From: Furcasterigmium furcatum
Taxonomy: Eukaryota > Ascomycota > Sordariomycetes > Glomerellales > Plectosphaerellaceae
Length of the DNA stretch: 64,000 bases
Reading direction: 5' to 3'
NCBI GenBank assembly: GCA_001599815.1
Contig: BCIA01000006.1
Span: 1,552,961-1,616,960 of the forward strand
Below the pieces are notes generated by a model. It ran no database searches, had not been told where the DNA came from, and was given only the letters and a program-made list of their open reading frames with translations. Shown here in pieces: positions 11,184-19,856 of the stretch. Within the stretch, counting starts at the first letter, position 1; every line of letters begins with the position of its first letter. The translations under genes and the position numbers were made by a program.

Positions 11184-11447
11184 CTCGTCAGCTTCAATTA
11201 TTCTCACCAGATCGGGCACTCTCCCGACGTCTCCATTCTGCATACCGTGTCCCTCTTCTCAACACTGGCACATCGCGATAATGGGGAAACGATATACATG
11301 ATGGCCGTCGATGAGTAGGTGAGTTTGAGGGCCAATTCAGCAACTGGTCGAGAGGTAATTTCTTTCCAGAATCGGCAGCGTCCCGAAGAGCTCGCCTTGG
11401 GTCCGGTGATTGTTGGGGCGGGGGACAGGAGTCAGACCATGACGACT

Positions 11448-11463
11448 CGGACTTCAATGTCCG
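11448..11463. promoter_or_regulatory. CGG-N10-CCG candidate Zn2Cys6 site
   Basis: CGG-ACTTCAATGT-CCG differs from the 4925-4944 palindrome core at only three or four central positions and keeps both arms. It sits 216 bp before the CMD-like start codon, in the region shared with the ABM-like gene. A weaker relative with the same right arm (AGG-ATGTCGATGT-CCG) lies at 11513-11528. Confidence 0.5.
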
Positions 11464-11678
11464 CGATGCGGGGAGATTCAAGCAGTCCCCGATTATGCAG
11501 GAATTCCCCTCAAGGATGTCGATGTCCGACTCGACGGGCATCAGAGGGGACCCAAAACCAAGGACTCAATCGGCCTCCATGCTTGCATTGGATGACCCCT
11601 GGAGGTGCCCTTGCAACAAGCCTCCGGCATTTCCAAACACCATCACCGCCAAACCACTTTGACAGCCAGAGAGTCACA

Positions 11679-12455
11679 ATGTCTGCCGAGACTCCCGTCC
11701 TACCCGAATCCTTCTTCCAGCCCGTGCTGGATCTGGGAGACGCCAATGACCGTCTCCGCTGGTACATGTGTGTGCTCATCAACCTGTCCTCGGTCAACTA
11801 CCCCGACGTAATCCCCCAAGTCTACGCTCATCTCGACGCAAATGTGCTTTCCGCGCTCCCCACGGACGAAGCCCGCCGGCAAGCCATCAACCGCGTCCGC
11901 GAGGGCCTCATCAAGTCCACCGGGATAGTCGGCGCCGCCCGGACGGGAAACGCCATGCGGACGCTCTCGACGTGTGTTCCCGAGAAGTTCCGGGAGACGG
12001 AGTCGCTGAGGTCCAAGGAGACGGAAGAGACAGCGAGGGAAAGGGGCAGGAAGTTCTGGACCAATATCTATGCCAGGAATCCTGCATTCGACCCTGAGGC
12101 GTCCGTTCGAGCGAGCCCAGATTACGCCTTTGTCGTAAGAGGTATGTCGAGTTCCCATGCTCAGCTGTTTTCACTAAGCTAAGTCGGTCGATGAGACGTC
12201 TTATATGCCAGGGTCTTCTCGTTTGATGGTGTCCTGGATGACCTTACGACGGGCTACGCCATGGTGTCTGGGCTCTACGGTCTCGACTGCCAGAATCAGC
12301 TTCAGCATCACATGAAAGGCATGCTATGGAATGGAGCAACGAGGGATGACTTGATAGGTCTTCAGAAACTGTGTCTGGGTCTGGCGGATATCCTTGGAGT
12401 CAAGTTCCGATACGGACCTGCCCCTATCCCCACTCTGCCTCAAGCCAAGCAATAA
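11679..12455 (+). CDS. Carboxymuconolactone decarboxylase-like protein
   Basis: This is a small helical protein of the AhpD/CMD-like superfamily. Exons 11679-12141 and 12196-12455 (intron 54 nt, GTATGT donor) give 240 residues. The N-terminal half carries KSTGIVGAARTGNAMRTL, matching the conserved fungal CMD-like segment. The second exon has RDVLYARVFSFDGVLDDLTT, then MVSGLYGLDCQNQLQHHMKG and NGATRDDLIGLQKLC. The redox CxxC of true AhpD proteins is absent, so a decarboxylase, isomerase or structural role is more likely than peroxide reduction. The preferred start codon is at 11679 because the upstream in-frame stretch looks random. It lies next to the carboxymuconate cyclase-like gene, as expected for protocatechuate-branch chemistry. 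Confidence 0.85.
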
Positions 12456-12931
12456 TAGATTCAGAGTTTCCCTCTCAGCTGTTTACGTGATATCTCCTTC
12501 CCGATAATCTCCGAAGTGTCATCTGACTGTTTTTCACGCCTTTAGCCCACGCATGTTGCTGGTCCGGGAATCTGGCCAGGGGACGGACGCCCAGGCCAAC
12601 GGTCCCGAGCTCGCCAGCCACTTGAAGTGTACATGTTCCCCGTGGGGTAATTTCGAACCGAATCCTGCTCGAAGACGGGGTAGTGAGGGGTTGAGTGCGG
12701 GGAGAGGGTCCCAAGAGCAACGAATGTCAACATACGGCCTGTCCGGTCGTACAGTTCCTCCCGGACAACAGGTACCGATACACACTCTCTTCTGTCAGCT
12801 CAAGCCCCTTTCCTTCTCCCCACATGCCAAGGCTTGGATGTTTCGGGCTTCGAAAAGAAATATAACTGCCATCTGAATATGCAGAGCTATGGCCTCATCC
12901 CATTCGAATCAGTTTCACCATCCACGGCACA
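12456..12931. promoter_or_regulatory. Upstream region of the lactonase gene
   Basis: This spacer contains an exact CGG-N10-CCG site (12762-12777) overlapping an inverted pair of TGTCCGG/CCGGACA arms (12740-12767). No further gene is seen. Confidence 0.45.
12762..12777. promoter_or_regulatory. CGG-N10-CCG candidate Zn2Cys6 site
   Basis: CGG-ACAACAGGTA-CCG keeps the spacing and the left arm CGGACA. It overlaps a second arrangement of the same half-sites pointing away from each other, TGTCCGG (12740-12746) and CCGGACA (12761-12767). Confidence 0.4.
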
Positions 12932-14166
12932 ATGCGCTTCTCCGTCCTATCTCTCGCCGGTCTCGTTGGCCTCAGTCGTGCTGCGCAGCATGGGCTGATT
13001 GTGGCTAACTTTGTGTCTGAACATCTGTACACGGTGAACTTCGACGACGAGAGGTTGGAGCTAGAGCTTGTCGCCAACATCTCCGTTCCTGCTCCCAGCT
13101 CATGGATTACCCTCAACGTACGTTCATCTGACGACATGATGTACTACACATCATGATACGAGATCCAAAGTCTGATCACAAACTCTAGCATGATAAAACC
13201 CGGCTCTACGGCACAAACTACTCGTACATCAATGATCAGCAAGGCCTAACCACGCCCCCTACATATGTCAGCTACACCGTCAACAATATCAGCAGCATCA
13301 CGCACGACAAGACTCTCGAGGGAAAGCAGGGCTGCAACGGCTCTGCCATCTGGATCGTCGCCAAACCCAACCCGCCTTTCACCGTCTACGGCTTCGACTA
13401 CTGGGGCACGCCGGGATGCGGGACGGTCATGTCCGTAGACAAGGCCGGCATACTGGATGAGGTGATCCAGGATTTCGACTACTACCCCGAGTCCGGGGTC
13501 CACGGCTCGGCCTTCAACAAGGATGCCACGCTGTTCTATGCCGCAGATACGCTGGGCAACGCCATCTGGACCCAGCCGATCGACCAAGAAACCGGCAAGC
13601 TCGGAGACCCCATCGATGTCCTCGAGGGCCCGTCGGACCATGCCGAGCCACGACACGTCTCGCTCCATCAGTCAGGCAAGGCACTGTACGCAGTCATGGA
13701 GGGGTCCAACGAGATGGGATGGTACGAGGTCAACTCCTGCACGGGCGTTCCCACTCTTCGCGGGATCTACCCACTCCTCCCCGACGGACTGGGCAACGAG
13801 AACCACTGGGCCAACGAGGTCGTCGTCTCGCCCAGCGGCAAGTACGTCTGGGCGACAACGCGAGGCCGTGGGGGTGCCAGCAACGGGTACATCTCGGTGT
13901 TCGATGTCGATGCCTCGAATGGCGCCGTCTTGAAGCAGAACTTCCTGAGAGAGACGACCACGAGCGGCGGCGTCGCCAATGTGGTGATTCCGAGCGAGTT
14001 CAGCGACCGCTTCATTGCCCTCACGGACAACTCGCTCGGTTTCCTGGAGATCTGGGAGCTGGCCGATGACGGCCTCTGGGCGGAGCCTGTGTCCAGGATC
14101 TCCCTGTGGGATCAGGGCAACAACAGGTACACCTCCGGCTGCTGCTCGAACGCGGTGTGGCTGTAG
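12932..14166 (+). CDS. Secreted carboxy-cis,cis-muconate cyclase-like lactonase
   Basis: This is a seven-bladed beta-propeller lactonase of the fungal 3-carboxy-cis,cis-muconate cyclase (CMLE) family, which interconverts carboxymuconate and carboxymuconolactone. Exons 12932-13117 and 13189-14166 encode 387 residues. The N-terminus MRFSVLSLAGLVGLSRAAQH is a classical signal peptide, unlike the cytosolic Neurospora enzyme. Family features include GVHGSAFNKDATLFYAADTL, EPRHVSLHQSGKALYAVMEG, NENHWANEVVVSPSGKYVWA and a C-terminal NNRYTSGCCSNAVWL. Several N-glycosylation sequons (NYS, NIS, NGS) fit secretion. It is the last gene of the proposed cluster. The family assignment is firm; activity on muconates is inferred. 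Confidence 0.88.
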
Positions 14167-14472
14167 ACACCTAGATAGAAGCCCTAGCTCCTGTGGAGGA
14201 CTAGATTCGTAGTCAGGTCGGTCATGTCCAATGAATACTACCCGGTGTTGTGTGCTCTATGTTTCTTTTGTTGGTAGATCGCCAACATAAACCGGGGTGG
14301 CCTGGGTCAGGACCCTCTTCTGACCGGAACTTGGGGCCGACTTGGCATCCGCGTGCCCCGTCGATGCTGAATATGGCCTCATTTTCAATTTTATTACTTC
14401 CCAACTGCATCCAAACATCAGATCCACGGCCTGCTTCTCACTTCTTGCTTCCGGCGGCAAGGCGACATCGTC
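14167..14472. other. Intergenic spacer at the proposed cluster edge
   Basis: I see no gene here and no CGG-N10-CCG site, in contrast to every upstream region before it. This supports a cluster boundary after the lactonase gene. Confidence 0.4.
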
Positions 14473-15996
14473 ATGGCGGTACAACTACAGCCGGAACTCT
14501 GGATGCTTATTCTCCAGTTCCTCGTCATCCCCAGCAAGGACGAACTCCGCGCCGCCAGGAGGCGCAGAATACGCCTACAATGTGTTGAAGAACTGGCCGC
14601 CGGCCTGGCAGTTCAATCAAACCTGAGGAGCCTCTGCCTGACCTCACACTACCTCCAATCCATCGTCACGCCGTTTCTGTACGCGACGCCCATGACCCAG
14701 CATCCCCTCCTCCTCGTGCGGACGCTGCTGGACCGCCCTGATCTCGCCGGGCTCGTCAAGTCACTGAGCCACAGGCTTTGGAGCAACTGGCCGGAGAGTT
14801 GCCCGCCAGACATCGACCCCCGGTTCGCTCGCCTGATGCGAGATCACCACAAGCGGCTCATGCGGTACGTGGACGAGGAGGAGCGACGTTTCCAGGGAGC
14901 CGGTTACAAGGTGAGGCCGAAGGAGAATGAAGATGAAGACGGAGAGATCCACTGGAACCTCGGCGTGTGCGACGCGGTCACCTTGTCTCTCCTCCCCAAC
15001 CTCAAGGACGCCGGCATCGTGAACGCCTTCATGGCCGTCTTCCGGAGCCTGATGCGCAACAGCCTCCCAAACCTCTCTGCTATCAAGATCCATTTCAACT
15101 GGGAGGAAGAAGCCCAGCTGCCACCGAGAACGCTGGACTGGCTCACCTTGGTGGCACCCAACATCCGCTCCCTCACGCTACTCAGCATCGCCCGGCACCG
15201 CGAAGGCGTACGGGTTCCCGACCACGAGTTCTGGGGCGACCGTGCCGAAGATGCGACACCTGAAGAGGCCGAGGCCGAGGCAGACAGCACCGAGGCGCTC
15301 TGGAGCCCGTCCTGGCCGACGCCCGTCTCGTGGTTCTCCAATGTCACGCACCTCTGCTTCAGGCGCTGCCTCATCGCGCCGCTCCGTCTCCCGGCCATGC
15401 TCCGCGGCTTTCCCGCCCTCGAGAGCCTCCACTTCGACATCGAGCCCAGGGACGGGCACCCCTTCAGCACCTGCATCCTGGAGGCTGGGCTCCTCGACCA
15501 CGCGCCTCGCCTGCGCAGGCTCTGCGTCGACGTCTCCCGCTACACCCTCCCCAGGCACTACGACAACCAGGCGGCCATGGCCTGGTCCCCCGGCCTCGCC
15601 CGCCTGACCAACTTGCGCCTCCTCATGACCAGCATGAAGCTGCTCCCGATCGAGAAGCAAGGCCATTTCACGGTATCCTGTCCAAGGGACGGCCTGGTCT
15701 CCATCATGCCGCCGAACCTCGAGGTGCTGGTCATCCCCGAGGCCGGTCGCACATTCGGCAACATCCTCACCACGGCGCTCCTGGGACTCCTCGACGCCGT
15801 TCGCGCGGGAAGCTTCTCCTCGCTCAGGACGATCTGCTACGGGTTCAATGACAAGGCCCCGACTGACACGGAGCTGCTCAAGGTGGTGGAGGCCCTTGAG
15901 GAGCAGGGCGTCCGCGTCGACGTGAAAACCAGTTTCAATATCACCTGTTCTGAGACGGGAGACAATTTAGACTGCCTGCGACATCACGGCGTCTGA
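14473..15996 (+). CDS. F-box/leucine-rich-like protein
   Basis: This is a single-exon protein of 507 residues. The N-terminus (QPELWMLILQFLV, then LRSLCLTSHYLQSIVTPFLY) has the spacing of a degenerate fungal F-box, which recruits Skp1 in SCF ubiquitin ligases. The rest consists of irregular leucine-rich segments (NIRSLTLLSIARHR, NVTHLCFRRCLIAPLRLPAM, ALESLHFDIEPRDG, NLRLLMTSMKLLPI), a likely substrate-binding surface. An acidic patch rich in Glu and Ala lies near residues 255-275. It shares the RTL-x-RPDLA-V-SL segment with the gene at 17929, so the two are probably diverged paralogues. The target is unknown. Confidence 0.75.
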   Translation: MAVQLQPELWMLILQFLVIPSKDELRAARRRRIRLQCVEELAAGLAVQSNLRSLCLTSHYLQSIVTPFLYATPMTQHPLLLVRTLLDRPDLAGLVKSLSHRLWSNWPESCPPDIDPRFARLMRDHHKRLMRYVDEEERRFQGAGYKVRPKENEDEDGEIHWNLGVCDAVTLSLLPNLKDAGIVNAFMAVFRSLMRNSLPNLSAIKIHFNWEEEAQLPPRTLDWLTLVAPNIRSLTLLSIARHREGVRVPDHEFWGDRAEDATPEEAEAEADSTEALWSPSWPTPVSWFSNVTHLCFRRCLIAPLRLPAMLRGFPALESLHFDIEPRDGHPFSTCILEAGLLDHAPRLRRLCVDVSRYTLPRHYDNQAAMAWSPGLARLTNLRLLMTSMKLLPIEKQGHFTVSCPRDGLVSIMPPNLEVLVIPEAGRTFGNILTTALLGLLDAVRAGSFSSLRTICYGFNDKAPTDTELLKVVEALEEQGVRVDVKTSFNITCSETGDNLDCLRHHGV

Positions 15997-16387
15997 GGAG
16001 CAGCGAGTGGTGTAGTGCTGTTGTACCGGCTGGGCCAACGGGCCGCTGGTGGCTGTTCAGGCCGTGAACCGGGCCGCGGGCGGTCTCAAGTATTTTGCTT
16101 GCCGCCTCCATTCGAACATGGAAAACAAGATGCAGAAGTCTGTGGAGGCCTCGAAGTCATGTCTGAACTGAAATAATTAAAAGGCGGCTCCTGGTGGTGC
16201 AGGCGGTGTTCAATTCTCTCCCTGTCGCCACCCACACGTATACCAGCTACCAGAAACCTGAGCTTGACCACACACACACATTCTATCTCTCTCTCTCCCT
16301 CTCGCTCTTCATTGCATTTCTTTTAACAGCAGCACCAACCTTGCTTCCAATTCATATCACGCTTTAGGATTCAGCCCCTCCGCGAAG
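15997..16387. other. Intergenic region with CA/CT microsatellite
   Basis: This is the upstream region of the coiled-coil protein gene. It contains a run of CA dinucleotides passing into CT/CTC repeats at about 16268-16312, probably in the promoter or 5' leader, and a poly-pyrimidine tract common near fungal transcription starts. Confidence 0.5.
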
Positions 16388-17692
16388 ATGTCGCTACCTG
16401 TCCCGAGTGAGGGAACAGCAACCCCAGGGCCTGGCGACCTTCTGCCCGGGCCTCTGCCTGCAATTATGAAAGGAGGCTTGAAATTGGGTGGAGATGTGGT
16501 CAAGATTCGCAAAGACTTGAATAAAGGCAGCGCAGCAGCGGCAGAGCGCAAACTTTACGACACAATCAGTGGCAAGGTTGACTCGCTTTCGACAGACACA
16601 TCGCGCCTCCTGAAGAGCGGCGCCGAGCTGAACAACACCCGCGCGACGTGTGTCAAGGAGATGGCTAGAGCATACGAGCGACATCTCGACTCGACGGCGC
16701 ATGCTACGGCGTCCATCCGTCAGAACTTCGAAGACGTGTCCAAGGCCGCGACACAGGAGTCGCAGAGCGTGTCACAGAGCGCCGGTGCCGTACAACAAGC
16801 GGCCGAGAGAACGACGGCGACCATGGAAAACCTGGACAACTGCGTCGGAAGTGTGCGCATCGTGGCAGGCTCTATGGTGGCCATCACGTATCTGCTCAAA
16901 CAAGCCGTCGACGAGATGCGGCAGATGAACCAGAATCTCAAGGGCATCAAGGACGAGCTCAGCGCGCAGAACACGCTCACCTCATCGGGCGGCTCCGGGC
17001 CTGATGGCTTCGCCCGTGTTGTCTACGGCAATTTGCAGTCACATATCAAGAAGTACGGCGGCGACGACCATCGTTTCTTCGTCTGGCACCCCGACAATAC
17101 CTGGCACTGGCGCTTTGATGAGTTGCTGGAAGAAAAGCCGCTTCCAGCCACGTTCTGCGCCTTCGCGAACGACCTAGACGAGCTCTGTGTGATCATGGGA
17201 GCAGCGAGACGGGCCCTTCCTAAGGACTCCGGGGTGGTTTTCCATCTGATAGTCCCGGCATGGTACGGCATTCAGCTGAAAGAACCCCTCCATTTCCCTG
17301 ACGAGCTCAAGCCGTTGCGACTTGTTGGATTCAAGCAAGGGGGCAAGGCCTTGGTCTCTTTCAACCTCCCTGCAGCTCGCCCATCCTCGGTTGTGCTCGA
17401 GGGGGTGGACAACATACTGGATCCTGAAGGTCACAACACAAGAGCCCGTATTGCCAGTCAGGTCGCAAAAATGGGCAGTGTGGCTGGTGTCTTCGGAGCT
17501 TCCATGATTGTCGGGGGTGGTCTGGCACTTGTGACGGGACTGGGTGCACTCATAGCTGTCCCTGTCTTATTGGGGGGTCCGATGATGACAGTACAATCCG
17601 CTATGGACACGGCACACGAGGAAGCCGAGGAGATGTTTGGTGAGGAGGCGCCCAGGATCCTCGGTTCAGACCGGAGGTTGGCTCGCTCGTGA
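16388..17692 (+). CDS. Coiled-coil protein with glycine-rich C-terminal hydrophobic segment
   Basis: The function is not recognised. The single-exon product has 434 residues in three parts. Residues 1-200 are helical and rich in Ala, Ser, Thr and Gln, with heptad-like spacing (SAGAVQQAAERTTATMENL), suggesting a long coiled coil or helical bundle. Residues 205-345 look globular (RFFVWHPDNTWHWRFDELL, VVFHLIVPAWYGIQLKEPL). Residues about 362-400 form an uninterrupted hydrophobic, glycine-rich stretch (GVFGASMIVGGGLALVTG, then LGALIAVPVLLGGPMM), enough for a membrane hairpin with glycine-zipper spacing, followed by an acidic amphipathic tail. The layout resembles membrane-acting helical-bundle proteins, but I cannot name a family. 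It sits between two F-box-like genes in the same orientation. Confidence 0.8.
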   Translation: MSLPVPSEGTATPGPGDLLPGPLPAIMKGGLKLGGDVVKIRKDLNKGSAAAAERKLYDTISGKVDSLSTDTSRLLKSGAELNNTRATCVKEMARAYERHLDSTAHATASIRQNFEDVSKAATQESQSVSQSAGAVQQAAERTTATMENLDNCVGSVRIVAGSMVAITYLLKQAVDEMRQMNQNLKGIKDELSAQNTLTSSGGSGPDGFARVVYGNLQSHIKKYGGDDHRFFVWHPDNTWHWRFDELLEEKPLPATFCAFANDLDELCVIMGAARRALPKDSGVVFHLIVPAWYGIQLKEPLHFPDELKPLRLVGFKQGGKALVSFNLPAARPSSVVLEGVDNILDPEGHNTRARIASQVAKMGSVAGVFGASMIVGGGLALVTGLGALIAVPVLLGGPMMTVQSAMDTAHEEAEEMFGEEAPRILGSDRRLARS

Positions 17693-17928
17693 GCTTTCGA
17701 ATGCATGTTTTTTTCGCTGGAAAGTCCCTTGTGAGTACTTAGTTCCTCGGCGATCGTGGAATAGTAAGACGTGCATGAGTTCCGCCGGCTAGTCGCAGTA
17801 GTGGATTGTTGCCTACAGTACAGTAATGAGCAAACCAGATTCTTTAGCCTCAGATCTTCATTCAAGTTCAGCTCACCACAGCCCGACGACCCCTTTCACC
17901 CCCCAACTCTGTACACCACACCCAGACC

Positions 17929-19506
17929 ATGACTTCCCTCCCCCCAGAAATAATCGCCGAGATCGCTCAGTATCTCTGCTTCCACTGCCAGAACCCAGGC
18001 GACTTTCCTCAAGACGACACTCACGACATCCATGAGGAGAAGCGGACTCTCGCGCGACTATGCCGTGCCTCCAGATTGTTCTGCACGATAGTGCGCCCTG
18101 TCCTGTACCACTACTACGCCTCGCGCAGCCTCATCAGGGGGTTTCCGTCACCCAGCCGGCCGGGTGGTGCTCTCCGAACAGATCAGGGGCCACCCGACTA
18201 CCTCCCCGAGTTCGCTCGCACCCTCGCGAACCGCCCGGATCTTGCCTCCCACGTCGTGAGCCTCCGGCTCGCTGCGACGAGAGAATGCCCCCGGCTCGAA
18301 GGCCACAGAGGTCAGCTCAGAGAACCGTTCCTCATCGAGGCCGACCCCAGGGTCTCGTGGCACTCATGGCTGGTCCTCTTCGCCACGATCTGCCCCCGCC
18401 TCAGCAGCGTCCTCATCGACCTGACATATCGGAGAGACATATCTTTCCTTCGGAAGAACTCCCTCAAGTGGGCTCCCTCTGCCTTGTTTCCCTCGCTGCG
18501 CACCGTCGCCCTCATCGCCGACAGTAGGGGCATGGGAGCTCAAGAAATGAAGTACTTCCTCGAAGTGGCGCCCAACCTCGAGGAGCTCTTCTGCCACACC
18601 GCCAACTCAACACCCAGAACTTACCGCGCGAGGGACCTCATAACGACGCCCGTGCCACCGCCATCGTCCGCATATGTTGCGACAAATACCAACCCGGTCG
18701 CGCCGAAGCGCCTAAAGAGGCTCACCAACGTCGGCATGGAAGCCGCCTCGATGGCCAAGCTCCTCCACCGGACGCCGGACCTGGAATGGCTCGAATGCTA
18801 CCTGACCAGAAGGGACAGGCCGGGCCTCGACACCATCGCCCTCCCCGTGAAACCGCTATCAAAGACCCTCCGCAGCCTCTGCATCGGGTACGCGCCGCAG
18901 GTCAAGCATGAAGACGACGAGACGGACATGTTCCAGCCGCTCTTCGCTGATATCTGGGCCCTCAGGGATCTGACCGCACTCGAGCACCTCGAGCACCTGT
19001 CGGTATACTGCGGAGCATTGAGCCAGGGCCACTTGGCGACTCCGAAGAAGACCTCGAATGTGGTGGGGAGGACGAGCCTCTTCGTGAACCTCCTCCCGCC
19101 CGGGATCCGGACGCTCAGAGTATCCTGGGTAGACAGGGACCTCCAAGCCTCTCTGGAGGGGCTGGCAGACGCGGCACGCATGCGGTTTCCTCTTCTCAAA
19201 AAGATCGGGATCGGCTTTGCAGAGGACGCTGTCACGCAGAATCTGTCGTACATCGCCAACGCACTGGGTGCCGCGCCGCAGTTCGTCGCTCGGGGGATCA
19301 GAATCGGGTGGACTGTTGACTGTGGGGGACCAAGCCCCGGCGGTACGGTGTCCGGGGACTCGGCTGACTCCGATGAACAGCCCGTTCCGGATTTTCCTTT
19401 GACGCTTGAAGGGCCTCAGTGGCACCTATGCGATGGGTCTGAGGCTGTATCATGGGGTGAGATTTGTGCTGCATGGCAAGTTGCTAGAGGTGTCGTGAGC
19501 TTCTAA
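17929..19506 (+). CDS. F-box protein
   Basis: This single-exon protein has 525 residues. It begins MTSLPPEIIAEIAQYLC and continues ARLCRASRLFCTIVRPVLYH, a recognisable fungal F-box (residues 1-60) with the usual LPPEI start. The remainder has irregular leucine-rich repeats (LRTVALIADSRGM, NLEELFCHTAN, LEHLEHLSVYCGAL). FARTLANRPDLASHVVSL corresponds to LVRTLLDRPDLAGLVKSL of the gene at 14473. It probably acts as an SCF ubiquitin ligase substrate receptor; the substrate is unknown. The C-terminal 70 residues are Gly/Ser/Asp-rich and look disordered. Confidence 0.83.
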   Translation: MTSLPPEIIAEIAQYLCFHCQNPGDFPQDDTHDIHEEKRTLARLCRASRLFCTIVRPVLYHYYASRSLIRGFPSPSRPGGALRTDQGPPDYLPEFARTLANRPDLASHVVSLRLAATRECPRLEGHRGQLREPFLIEADPRVSWHSWLVLFATICPRLSSVLIDLTYRRDISFLRKNSLKWAPSALFPSLRTVALIADSRGMGAQEMKYFLEVAPNLEELFCHTANSTPRTYRARDLITTPVPPPSSAYVATNTNPVAPKRLKRLTNVGMEAASMAKLLHRTPDLEWLECYLTRRDRPGLDTIALPVKPLSKTLRSLCIGYAPQVKHEDDETDMFQPLFADIWALRDLTALEHLEHLSVYCGALSQGHLATPKKTSNVVGRTSLFVNLLPPGIRTLRVSWVDRDLQASLEGLADAARMRFPLLKKIGIGFAEDAVTQNLSYIANALGAAPQFVARGIRIGWTVDCGGPSPGGTVSGDSADSDEQPVPDFPLTLEGPQWHLCDGSEAVSWGEICAAWQVARGVVSF

Positions 19507-19856
19507 TATTGGTCGAATCCCGAGAAATAAAGCTTTCATGTATGTGGTCGACGAATATGCCGATGGTGTCAGCGGTCCGCGCGGTCCGCCCTTTCACTCC
19601 TGCGACGGGGTTGACCTTGATATTGATCTCCAGGTGGCATCTCTATCAAACCGCTCAGGGGCTTGACCGGCACCTTGAAGGTCACCTCATCAGTCTACAA
19701 GGGCGACTGTGGAAAACCATCTCTTTGAAATGTTGTCTCCTATAGAAAACATGCTATGCTACCAACTGCTGTTGTTCATCTTGAAGCTCTATACACAATC
19801 ATGTACAACAGATCTGGATTCTGTCAGGGTATCTCCCCTCTTATTAACCTCCCCTC
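19507..19856. other. Convergent intergenic spacer
   Basis: This lies between the 3' ends of the F-box gene and the kelch gene. I see no gene in it. A short stretch GGTCGAATCCC at 19511 resembles a tRNA T-arm, but no tRNA fold surrounds it. Confidence 0.4.

Noticed and set aside
19505..19530. tRNA T-arm-like GGTCGAATCCC
   Set aside because: No acceptor stem, D-arm or anticodon arm can be placed around it.
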